Assembly (NCBI RefSeq): GCF_000090795.2
Contig: NW_003546336.1
Coordinates: forward strand, 191,503 to 231,291
Direction of reading: 5' to 3'
DNA length: 39,789 nucleotides
From: Amphimedon queenslandica
Lineage: Eukaryota; Porifera; Demospongiae; Haplosclerida; Niphatidae
Program-made: the position numbers and the translations under genes
Part shown: positions 29,932-39,789 of the stretch, one piece after another
How the letters are laid out: each line of letters opens with the position of its first letter
Position numbering within the stretch: the stretch's first letter is position 1
Notes under the pieces: generated by a model
The model's database searches: none
Told to the model about the DNA's origin: nothing
Seen by the model: the letters and a program-made list of their open reading frames with translations, nothing else

Positions 29932-29976
29932 GTAAGTAAAATCCTTAATTATACTCCAATAATAGTTATACATGTA

Positions 29977-30253
29977 CCTACATCCTCAAATAAAAGCCAG
30001 GTGCAAATAGACGCCAGGTTAGCAATAAAATGGAAGTACAAATACGCAAATCTATAGCCATTTAATAACATAGATGCCTTGTAGATACCTCCTTAAGCTT
30101 CCTGAAGTACATGTACATGTACGTCACTTGTGTGAGATTCCCGATTCGAATCCCTCTATTGGCTCAAGTTTTCTTTTATTTTTTAATTTTTTTGAGGTCC
30201 AAATGTCATTTTAAGAAATAGATGTATGGGCTTTTATTTGAGGAAATACAGTA
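29977..30253. mobile_element. TIR element with tRNA-like B box (copy 3)
   Basis: The ends CATCCTCAAATAAAAGCC and GGGCTTTTATTTGAGGAAAT are inverted repeats. GATTCGAATCC (about 30148-30158) is a near-perfect tRNA B box, preceded by CACTTGTGTGAGATTCCC as in copy 2. Confidence 0.65.
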
Positions 30254-30511
30254 TATCCTTTTGAGTGAGTAGATCAAAGTAACTGCATGCATGTGCATAC
30301 AGTGTGTATACATGTACATGTACTGTACTATATCACTTTTATGGAAAAACATTTTCTTCAGAATAATTATTTTACTGTATGTCACAAGTTTTTGAATGCT
30401 TAAAAAATATAAATTTTTCTACATTTTGTTATGTTTCATGTATAGTAGTATAATGTCAGATAGTCTTACAAGAGATGAGTGGGCATTAAAATTTTTTTTG
30501 TATGGAGGACA

Positions 30512-30709
30512 TATCGTATAGTGGGAAATTTTGGAGGGGATTAAATTTGGCGAAATTGGCGTTTGATAGCCATTCGCCAAAATAAAATTCCACCATTTTG
30601 AACCATTATACGCATGCTCAATGGCATGTGGCCACAAATTTGCCAATCACCAGAATTTAGCAATAATTTGTCAAATTTTAGTCCCTCCAAAACTTCCCGC
30701 TATACAGTA
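30512..30709. repeat. CGTATAGCGGGAAATTTTGG-family MITE
   Basis: The ends TATCGTATAGTGGGAAATTT and CTTCCCGCTATACAGTA are inverted. It has the same core as the copy at 19295-19505, in the opposite orientation. Confidence 0.65.
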
Positions 30710-31216
30710 CATACTGTGCATGGATATAATAACAAGATCCACCCACTCAAATTGATGTAATTATATCACTTGCTGTACCTACTGGGGCAGTATCTGTTTA
30801 ATAGACACCTCCCACTAGGACACTATGGTCCCTGTCTTTCATGACATCAATTGCATTTAAAAATTACATGCATTCATCATGCAAGCATCAAAATTTAAGT
30901 ACCTTGAAAATTTTTATCCCATTCATGAAGGTTTCCCAATCTACATGTACAGTAACTGAGTTTATGCCCTCTAAATAATAACCAAGAACATTTTATTGAT
31001 ACTGCACCAGTGTAGATATGCATGTACATACATGTACATGTAATCATTTATATCAGTAAAATATATACTTGTACTATATGCAAATGTACCTCCACTGTCT
31101 CTAACATACTCAATACTATGGAGTATTGAAGACAGACCAACAATTAAAGTTGGCTTTTAGTTTGATTGTGATAACATCATTGTACTATCATGTTAATCAA
31201 GGTTTATCTTCTATAG

Positions 31217-31367
31217 TATGGTAAGACGTACTGCTCTTGTTTATGCTGAAGAAAACGGTCATTATGAAGTGGCTACTACACTAAGAGTACACTCAGGTAA
31301 TGTATTATTGTTTATGCTGAAGAAAACGGTCATTATGAAGTGACTACTATGCTAAGAGTACACTCAG
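31217..31367 (+). pseudogene. ankyrin-type exon, frameshifted and 71-bp tandem duplicated
   Basis: The part ALVYAEENGHYEVATTLR matches ankyrin or related repeats, but the start (TATGGTAAG) is in another frame, so the exon has a small indel. The last 71 bp, with the donor GTAATG, are repeated head-to-tail (ends 31296 and 31367). Confidence 0.65.
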
Positions 31368-32056
31368 GTAATGTATTTATTTGTTAATTGAACTGATGTT
31401 ATTATACTGTTTGTAGTACTGTATTGTTTGTAAATTTTATGAAAAACACTTGAGTCATCAGCTACTGCTTTCTTCCTTACCATATGTGTAAGTTAATTTA
31501 AATAATACATTGTCCATTCCTTCCCTATTGATGAATGATATAAGATGAATGTAGAGGATGTGGCATGATGGTTAGTTACAAGGTAGAAAGAGCCTCTATA
31601 AGTCTTAATAAAAATCAAGCTGTACTTGCAATGTGGTGAAATCAATTATAGGAATATTTTTTACACTGTTACGCTTGTTTGATAAAATTAAGATACTGTA
31701 AGTGCATGTATAATGATAATAATGATAATAATAATGATACTGTATTATGCCACAGTTAAGAGCTTAATAAATTCCTTATTTGAGCAATTAAATTCTTCAT
31801 AGTCATAATATTACCATTAAATTTAGCAGGTAATTTTGTCGATGAAAACAACCATCAATTTCATCTTTATTTGCCTAATGAAAAAACAGTACTGCTGTAT
31901 ATATTTTGCTCTGTGAATTGGAATACTGATTGTGTTTAATAAATACTCACTGTCGATAAATACTGCCATATGTTATACAAGTACATGTATATGTAAACGA
32001 ATGGTTCAGAATTTGTAAAATATTTTGCTACTAAAATTGTTACGTACAGTGTACCG

Positions 32057-32268
32057 AATACTGGGAAATTTCAAGTAGCCAAATTTTCACGGATTTAGCG
32101 TTTTTTTGCTCCGTCGCAAAAATAAAAATCGTGAAATTCTAAATTTTTATTGCCACGTGGTGGAGTTTACAAGCTGTTTGCAAAATATTATTTTGTGAAA
32201 TCTTACAAATGTAAAATTTGCGAAAATTTTGCAACGTGAAAATATCCCAGTATACAGTATGTTTATTA
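32057..32268. mobile_element. MITE at a paralogous filled site
   Basis: The ends ACCGAATACTGGGAAATTT and AAATATCCCAGTATACAGT are inverted repeats. The duplicated cassette at about 25960 lacks it: there AGTGTAGAGTGTATGCTTGTT runs on, while here AGTGT is followed by the element and then ATGTTTATTAGTTG. Confidence 0.7.
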
Positions 32269-32463
32269 GTTGTATATTTAATATTTTTTTGTGTTACTTG
32301 TTGTTGTTATGTTCTAATGCTTATTGTCAGTTACTGTCACTGGTTGCGTATTTTGTGAATTTTGAGTTTGAATGAGATTATGTGATAACGAGACAAAAGA
32401 GTGATTAATATTACTATTATAATAGCTGTTAATAATACACTCATTCACTTGTTAATACTGTAG

Positions 32464-32562
32464 GAGGTACAGTTGTATGAAGCAGCTCAAGTTGGAGATA
32501 TTGACGCCATGAAGTCTGTCTTCTCTAATGGGGCAGGTATTAACTGGGAGAATCCTGATAGG
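32464..32562 (+). CDS. ankyrin-repeat exon (EVQLYEAAQ type), intact
   Basis: A third copy of the EVQLYEAA exon, 99 nt, phase 0, open, between ACTGTAG and GTAAGA. The C-terminal end differs slightly (NWENPDR). The next exon (32871) has a stop, so this copy probably belongs to a non-functional locus. Confidence 0.7.
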
Positions 32563-32870
32563 GTAAGAGTATGATGTAGTGATAGTGTATTAGTATGACT
32601 TGTATAATGTAAAATTACCTGCAGTTTAGTTATAAATCAGTTTAACACTGTGTAACGAATTACCATATTTCCTCATGGAAACACATAACAAATCCTAATA
32701 ACTATGTGGATTTAGTTTTCCAGTTTTTCCAAATTTTGTGTTGGATTATTGCTAGATTAATGGATTTTTGCTAGATTTTTTTGGATTAGTGACAGCCAGA
32801 ATTATTGGATTTTACATGTATTTATTATTATTTTTGTATGTACTTCATTTGTTGTGTTTATTTCTTATAG

Positions 32871-32969
32871 ATTAACATGACTCAATTACATGAAGCAGCT
32901 ACTAAGAATAAGATTGATGCTGTCAAACTATTGCTGGGTTAAGGGGCTCATATTGAGCCAAGAGATGAT
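32871..32969 (+). pseudogene. ankyrin exon (INMTQLHEAATKNK) with nonsense codon
   Basis: A 99-nt exon in phase 0 between TTCTTATAG and GTGACC. It reads TQLHEAATKNKIDAVKLLLG, then TAA, then GAHIEPRDD. The stop falls where a Glu or Lys is usual. A shorter copy is at 39525. Confidence 0.8.
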
Positions 32970-34900
32970 GTGACCGAGTTGCATATTGAACGAGACACTG
33001 GCCTCATCAAAACAAAGAAAAACAATAATTATTATTTTACATGTATGATTTCAAAACTAATTTTTCCTGCATATTACCACTGTAGGTATTTAAATTAAAT
33101 GGCAAGGCCAATGATACACACATTATTACAACATGTAATGTAGTATATACATGCTAGTTGATAATAAACCAGTTCCAATGCATGTTTTTCTTTGCATTAA
33201 ATTGTATATGTGGTATTCCAATTATGTAAGGATTAATAGCCGAATTTCTTTTCAGTTCTGCAAGCTGGTCTGGCACAGGCCCACCTTTATATATGCCCAT
33301 CAGAAAGTCGTGTCTTTGCAGTAGATATTTCCATTAAATAGAGTTTATCTCAGATCACCTTCACTGCTGGCATTGCACTAGTCTCATAGCATAAAGGTAG
33401 GACCATATTCTTTCATTTACTGAGGATGGAAGGAGGTGGTGTATGGAAAGACAATCTGGAGCATGTGAACTTTTATTATGACAAAAGCTCACTGCAAACC
33501 ATATAACTGGCTGTAGTTGTTTTCACAAACAGTCCTGGTGCATACTCTTAAAGATCAAAAGGATTGATAGACACAGAAAAGAACAACCACACAAACCACT
33601 ACCAATAGTGTATATTAGCAATACGTATCTTGGCTTCAGGCAAAAATTAGCCTCATTAAAATCCTCCAATTATCAAAAAATTAGCAATTATTTTGACAAA
33701 ATTTACCCCTACATAATTACCAGCTATACGGTAATTATTTTATTGTTAGTTATTTTACAGATTCTCATTATTAATAATTAATATTGCTGTATTCTTCTCT
33801 TCTTCATCTCGATAGTGTAAACCATTAACAGTTTGTGATACTTTAGTCCAACCATCTTGTACATAATACACTACATGAGACACAAAGTACAGAATATAAT
33901 AGTGATAATAATAATTGGTTCCCTCCACAAAAATGCAAGTTTGGACCAACCAAAAATCCACCATACAATCAGTAAACACACAATTACTAATAATCATTAT
34001 ATATACGTACCATTGGCAGTCTATGTCCTTCATGACACCATATTGACTATCAGTTTAGAAGCAGCTCACACTGACATCCTCTTTTTAAAGATAACTGTTT
34101 CTTCCAGTATATAGACGTACACTGGTGACTGGTTGATCTCAATCACCTTCTTAGCTGTCTAAAAGACTATAGGAGAATGAAATAATAAGGACAATGTACC
34201 AGGAAATGTCATAACAAGAAAATTCTCTGCTAGCACGGTTTTTATGAAATCTGGCAAAAACCTTGTACTGCCAATTTTTATGAACTTTGATGAATTTAAA
34301 AAATTCATAAAAAATAATTTTGATTGGAATCAGCTCAAACTTTCTACGCAACATACACGTAAGTACATGTACATGCATATACATGTTTCAGGAAAAGTTA
34401 TAGAAATGGAGAATTGACACCATATACATGGACATCATTAGCTTAAACTTTAGAGTTTATGAAATTTTAAAAAATTATAAAAAATCAAATTTTCATCTAA
34501 ATCAATTGATCAGCTCAAAATTAATTATAAAAAACATAAGATATGAGCATGTATACAAATTATTTAATCAAATTATCATACGCATTCAACAATACATAGT
34601 ACTATCATTATTTATTATCATTTCATTAATTATACAAAATATTTAAATTATACATACCTAATGGTCTATCAACCCATTACCAGATAAGTAGACACTGTGA
34701 ATTGTAACAATGAGAAGTGACTGAGAACACACACACTCTCTTTTCTCTTATCCACTAACTGTCTCTAGTGCATACATCAAGAGGATAACCACCTTACATT
34801 ATCTACAAAAGGGAAAATAAGAAAAAAAAATTATTCTCTATGGCATACTTGATCTTGTAGACATCATTTCAATTTTATTTTACTCCTTAAATTGATTTAG
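32970..34900. other. stretch without a recognised gene
   Basis: No exon of a known family was found. It includes a remnant of a MITE (about 33610-33732, ending CAGCTATACGGTA), satellite-like sequence (34225-34420), and a minus-strand open frame (33755-34033) whose last part (VQDGWTKVSQTVNGLHYRD) looks protein-like, after a hydrophobic stretch. That frame has a possible acceptor (TCATGTAG) but no family match, so it is only a possible small gene. Confidence 0.35.
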
Positions 34901-35161
34901 AGTAGATACGGTATTGTGAGTGGAAAGTGGCTCACTTGTCTGCGATGTCATGGCATAGACATTAGAGTACAGGAAATCTATGGTCATGGCGATGTCTTCC
35001 AAAAGTAAGTGTCTTTTGTATTTTCTTCTCTGAGTTCTGTTTATATCTCATTCTTTCTTATTTTCTCCCTTATTTTACTCCACTATATCCTCTCCTTATT
35101 ATAATTATTCACTATATTACTGTGTCCTCTTGTTATCTATAGTCTGTATCAACCAGAGGTG

Positions 35162-35520
35162 CAGGGGCGTAGCTGGGAAGGAAATGATGAGAGGGCCTAG
35201 TAATAAATGGCGCGCGAAGCGCGCCGAAAATTTGGCCACACCCCTTTTAGCGTTCGTATGGTGCACTAAAGTAGCATTTTGCGTATTTTAAAAGCATCAA
35301 AATCTTACATTTTCAACAATGATTAATATAAAATGAGTGTTTTGCTTCTGTCTACTTCTTTCTTGTACATTTGCTGCTGTGCAATGTATTGTACATGATT
35401 ACAAAGTGGTTAATTTTTATTACTAGGTGGTAAGTAATAAAACAAACAATGAAATCATTATCTACAACAATTGATGGGGGGGCCCAGGCCCCTGTAGGCC
35501 CCCCCTCAGATACGCCCCTG
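35162..35520. mobile_element. hAT-like element 1 in kelch exon 2, possible new intron
   Basis: TIRs CAGGGGCGTAGCTGGG and the complement of CCCTCAGATACGCCCCTG are flanked by a perfect 8-bp duplication CAGAGGTG (35154-35161 and 35521-35528). It is 359 bp long with no transposase. The duplication holds AG|GT: a GT donor at 35159 and an AG acceptor ending 35525 would cut out exactly the element plus one duplication copy (367 bp) and restore the frame LYQPEVRNQH. The tract before the acceptor is C-rich. Confidence 0.85.
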
Positions 35521-35594
35521 CAGAGGTGAGGAACCAGCACTCAACAGTACAGGTAGGAGACTACCTGTACATGTGGGGTGGAGAACAGTATGAT

Positions 35595-36176
35595 CATAGG
35601 CGGCTGCAAGGGCAGGCAATGAGGGCAATGCCCTACTAGAATTTCTTACCGGAAGATGACATCATCATAATTAGCAGTTAATTAATAATTATTTAGTAGT
35701 TATTACATGGAATATAGCTATTTTAATGACAAAAACTATATTATTTTGCTCAACAAAGTGATAATTAGTGGAGAATAAGCTGCTAACTGCATGGTTAATT
35801 CTTAGTAAGCTTCATAGGTCCATCATATCTTTGGTCACTTCAGGAAGACATAATCTACAGTAACCTGCAGCTAGAATAACTGACTCCATCATAAAAGCAC
35901 TTCATTATTAATCATCATAGTCAGCTAGGACTCATTCAACAGCTAAATCACCTAGCTACTAATACTCTATCATTGATAGAGGTCTTTTAGGTACTGAATT
36001 TTCTCCTTTTGAACACAAAAATGGTAGAGTAACTCTTCATTGAGAATTTCAGAGCCTTTTTCAACTTGATTTCACAAGACATGTGGGTGTGGTCATGGCC
36101 ACACCTACATTTTGACCACTCCCACTTTTAGCCACACCTTTGCCCTACTTGCAGTGAAATCCTGCAGCCGCCTATG
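35595..36176. mobile_element. hAT-like element 2 in kelch exon 2
   Basis: TIRs CATAGGCGGCTGCA at both ends (right end complementary) are flanked by a perfect 8-bp duplication AGTATGAT (35587-35594 and 36177-36184). It is 582 bp long with no transposase. Removing the element and one duplication copy joins WGGEQYD to LPAVHNNEEK in frame. As it stands the frame reads into the element and stops soon after. GT-AG use of the duplication would lose one base, so splicing would not repair it. Confidence 0.88.
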
Positions 36177-37180
36177 AGTATGATCTCCCTGCAGTACACA
36201 ATAATGAAGAGAAGAAATCATTTTGTTCTGTAGTGGAGGTGTGCCACCTACCAACTGGTACGTGGGTACAAAAGCCTACCACTGGTGACCCTCCTCTTGG
36301 CGTCTCTCAATATGCTGCTGCTGTCATTAGAAATGAAATATTCTTTTTTGGAGGCTATTGTGGTCATGATATATGTGATCACAATAGTTTATGCAGGTAA
36401 AGATGATAATTACTGATAAATGTTGTATAATATGTAGGTTTAACACTGACTAGGAGGTGTTAAACCGATGCAAACAATGAATGCTGTGCAGGGGCATTGT
36501 GGCAGATTGCGTATTTTATAGAGCATTAATGGCAGCTTGGAATACTTTTTAGTTGGCAAGAAGAATGTTGAAGATTTGACTGGATAAAGCTATCATGAGC
36601 AAACCTTATGCTAATGACCCTAGGATGGCTTTGACTGATGATGGAGCCAAACTCTGGACCACTGGATCATGGAGCCAGTGTGAGTGTGAAAGAGCAAGAG
36701 GAATGTCATATTCTTGAAGGCATAGTTGAAGAAGAGCCGACAGACACTTCTCTATTACTATAATAATAGCTTTTTAAATTTTTAATCAAAATTTGTTGAA
36801 ACAAGTGTATACACATTTGTGGCCACAGGATTTACTTAATTTTAATACCTCATTAGTCCTCAAAACATCAAAGAGATTATTATTCATGAGTTATTTATAT
36901 ATTATATAGTTTTAATGTTGATACCTTCAATTGGAAGGAACTCTCTCCTACTACATCTCATCATGGTCCTTCCATGAAGTTTTTCTGTGGCATGGCAGCA
37001 ATAAAAGTGAATGATGAGTACTATCTTGCTATAATTGGAGGATGTGCACCATCTTCTAATAATACCCCACCACAACCTGGTGCCCAGTACATGGAAGATG
37101 ATGGCTATCGAGATTGTAATGAAGTACATATGTACAGATTAAAAACTGGTCAGTATAATATGATATTAGGTTTACTAATG

Positions 37181-37381
37181 TACCGTATAGCGGAAAATTT
37201 TGGAGGGACTAAAATTTGGCAAATTGCTAAAATTTGGTGATTGGCAGATTTTAATTTGGCGAATTTGTGGCCACGTGCCATTGAGCATGCGTATAATGGC
37301 TCAAAATGGCAGAATTTATTTTGACAAATAGCTATTGAAATGCCAAATTTAATTCCCTCCAAAATTTCTCACTATACGGTA
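37181..37381. repeat. CGTATAGCGGGAAATTTTGG-family MITE in a kelch intron
   Basis: The ends TACCGTATAGCGGAAAATTT and AATTTCTCACTATACGGTA are inverted repeats. The core GTGGCCACGTGCCATTGAGC matches the NALCN-intron copy at 19295-19505. Confidence 0.7.
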
Positions 37382-38694
37382 GTTTAATGAAAAAAGTATG
37401 TTTTGTCTTAAAAAGAATTTTTCAAAATAAAAATTACGTACATGTACAACCATCTGTCCAATATGACAGTGTGTGTGTGTGTGTGTTCATATTATTTTTA
37501 TTATTTTTAGGTGAATGGACTTCACCAACTGTCACTGGAGACAGACCACCTCCTATTTATGACCTCACTTTAACATCAATAACTAATACCACTGCTGTGT
37601 TGTTTGGTGGTGATATTGGTAGTTGTAGAAAGAGTAATGATGTATTTACATTTGAATTTACTGATACATCAGTGGTGAGTGCATTACATTAATTAATATT
37701 GTATTGTACATTGTGTATGTGTGTATTTGTTCATAACAGAGTGTGTGGGTGTAGTTTATGATAATTAAATATTTTACTATTTTAGAAATGTAAAAAGTTT
37801 TCTAATCCTGGAGGATCAGTACAATGGCCTAAGGAGAGATATGGTCATTCCAGTGTATTGATCAACTGTAGCTCAGGACCATACCTACTAGTGGTGGGTG
37901 GATTTAATTGCCAAATTACCAAGGACTGTTGGTTGTTAAATATAAACAAAATGGAATGGAAAGAACTAGTAAGTATTATAATATAATTGCGGTGAGCATG
38001 AGTGATTCCTACTGGTACGAGACCACTGTGATCTGTCTGTCTGTACATGTATGTCACTCCTCAATGATAATCAATTTAATACAGTACAGCTGCTGGTCAG
38101 TATAGACATGTGCATATGAAAGAATTGAAAGATTATGCTATCAGTAGTTTTTAAAAAACAGCTCATGAAGCTTGCCTTTGTTGTCATTTTTGTGAGTGTG
38201 ATTGACAATGGAGGAGAAAGGAGGAAGAGAGAGGAATCATTTTTGTTAAACAGATATATTATTTTATGATTATTATTAATTATATAGGCTAATATACCAG
38301 ACAGTGTCACGGACAGACGTTGGCATTCTCTCTCAGTTTGGGGTGAGACACAGACCACTCACTGGATAATTGAGTTTGGAGGAGAGAGAGGTGATCATTC
38401 AATAATCAGTGATACAAGATTTATTGAAATCAGTGAGTACATGTATACATTAGTACAGTAGATACAATGTGTATTGAGCATGTAATGATAATAATATTAC
38501 AATAAAGAATGGTGAGGGGTGTGGCTTTATGTGTGATTGTACACACCCAGAGAGTTGAATTACAGAATAATAGTTTCTAAATTTTGCATTTCTGAAACTA
38601 AATTTTTTGTTACTATTATTAGTATCTAGTACTAGTGATTTGGTAATACAGTCAGTACTGGACATTAATGAATATCAGAAGAGAAGAATACAAG

Positions 38695-39524
38695 GTATTA
38701 ACACATACACATGTACATGTACATGTACTAAACACGTTTCACTTACATATATGTGAAGTACGCTCATGTTTGCCGGCCAAAAAATAATTATATTTCATGT
38801 ATTAGGAGCTAATAAAGCTCCTAACCATCTACAGTCAAACCTGCTATTGTGGACAGTATGACTTGTATAATGTAAAAGTACCTGCAGTTTAGTTATAAAT
38901 CAGTTTAATACTGTGTAACTAATTACTGTATTTTCTCATGGAAACACCTAACAAATCCTGGTAAGTATGTAGGTTTGATTTCCAGTTTTTTCGAATTTTA
39001 TGTTGGCCCATTGTTTGATTAATGGATTTTACTAGATTTTTTGGATTAGTGACAGCTAGAAATATTGGATTACCTTGAGTTTTCGAATAATAATTTGTAT
39101 CATTAGCAAAAGTGTATGCGATTATTGCCTTTTTTTGGACAGCTCATTTAATAACATACTGTAGGGCTCCTTTTTAAAGGGCTGTAAATTTTGCAGAGTT
39201 CGCAATTTTTTGAAGATTTTACAAAAATCACTTTGCAAAAATCAAATTATTACCATACAAGATGGCAGATAGCATAAATTTGTGAAAATTAAATTAGCAA
39301 AAAAAAGATTTTAAAGCAAATTTGCAAAATTTGTAGCCCTCAAAAAAAAGGTGCCATACGGCATATTGTAACTAGTTATTCAGTCATTGAACTATAATGT
39401 TTGCATTATTTGCTACTGGTTGAAAATACTTTGAAAATTATAAGAACATGATGTAATAAAATTGATTTACATTTATTATTAATTTTGTTGTATGCACTTT
39501 ACTTGTGGTGTTTATTTCTTATAG
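38695..39524. other. duplicated intron sequence with MITE
   Basis: From about 38848 the sequence repeats the intron found at 32580-32870 (GTATGACTTGTATAATGTAA, TAGTTATAAATCAGTTTAA, GGAAACACCTAACAAATCC). A MITE of the GCGCAAAATTTT family (about 39160-39363) is present here and absent at the first site. No kelch exon was seen after 38694. Confidence 0.6.
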
Positions 39525-39593
39525 ATTAACATGACTCAATTACATGAAGCAGCTACTAAGCAAAAGATTGATACTGTCAATCTATTACAATAA
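39525..39593 (+). pseudogene. truncated ankyrin exon (INMTQLHEAATKQK)
   Basis: A copy of the exon at 32871, following TTCTTATAG. It reads TQLHEAATKQKIDTVNLLQ and then meets TAA after about 23 codons; the second half of the repeat is missing. The remaining sequence to 39789 shows no gene. Confidence 0.75.
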
Positions 39594-39789
39594 TTATCTT
39601 ATTTACTGTACTGGAAAATTTACTCAATATATAAATACCTATTAGTGTAATAGCAAAAAAATTTAAAAGTATGACTAATACAATTCAACAACTGATTCCC
39701 TAACTAGTACTGAGTTTGACATCAGTAGAACTTGGCACGGTTTCTCTTTTTTACTGATCAACAGTTTTATGTGATTCAATGACATCTAG

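Larger units (their letters stand above)
34901..38694 (+). pseudogene. kelch-repeat protein, seven exons, two transposon insertions
   Basis: Exons: 34901-35004, 35143-36396 (297 coding nt plus two insertions), 36910-37148, 37511-37674, 37786-37968, 38288-38432, 38623-38694. All phases agree once the insertions are left out. Kelch blade signs recur: YMWGGEQ, IFFFGGYCG, LAIIGGC, AVLFGGDIG, LLVVGGF, WIIEFGGERG, with RYGHSSV and RRWHSLS before the strands. So a beta-propeller of about six blades is expected, probably cytoplasmic and protein-binding. No start codon or stop was identified: the gene continues at both ends, or is partial. A truncated ankyrin cassette follows (38848 on), so the gene family may combine kelch and ankyrin repeats. 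Called pseudogene because insertion 2 breaks the frame; the call would change if transcripts show otherwise. Confidence 0.75.

Noticed and set aside
1-39789. CRISPR arrays, bacterial operons, rRNA genes
   Set aside because: The repeats seen are inverted or tandem eukaryotic elements without spacer structure, genes have introns, and no rRNA-like sequence was noticed.

Overview
The window looks like nuclear DNA of a non-bilaterian animal, most likely a demosponge of the Amphimedon type. The evidence is AT-rich sequence, an animal NALCN channel gene cut into 41 coding exons by GT-AG introns (some only 44-50 bp), many short inverted-repeat elements, and kelch and ankyrin exon families. The species is an inference; gene structures were built by reading exons, splice sites and phase by eye.

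Layout. (1) 1-505, minus: the 5' part of a single-pass membrane protein gene with an in-frame TGA. (2) 557-2400: foldback and hAT-like elements around one isolated plus-strand exon of an axonemal dynein heavy chain (1005-1176). (3) 2505-24016, plus: a complete NALCN (sodium-leak channel) gene. Its 41 exons sum to exactly 5430 nt (1809 codons plus stop), all phases agree, and the four pore glutamates read E-E-E-E. (4) Inside its 4.5-kb intron 18 (10040-14565), on the opposite strand: a small family of intronless, secreted, ComEC/Rec2-like metallo-beta-lactamase-fold genes. One copy is near-intact (one frameshift), one is a clear pseudogene, and one survives only as fragments. (5) 24017-34900: a decaying array of ankyrin-repeat exons (one 33-residue repeat per 99-nt exon) spread by segmental duplication and mixed with satellite-like repeats, a pogo-like element and an 829-bp hAT-like element. 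(6) 34901-38694, plus: seven exons of a kelch-repeat protein. Its second exon carries two independent hAT-like insertions, each with a perfect 8-bp target duplication. (7) 38695-39789: a further truncated copy of the ankyrin cassette.

The most interesting point is the first kelch insertion. Its target duplication contains AG|GT, so the whole transposon plus one duplication copy could be removed as a GT-AG intron, restoring the kelch frame exactly. That is the expected structure for a transposon that creates an intron. The neighbouring insertion in the same exon lacks this property and breaks the frame. Other notable features are the EEEE NALCN filter, the nested antisense hydrolase family, the orphan dynein exon, a paralogous empty/filled transposon site, and a TIR element family with tRNA-like B-box sequences.
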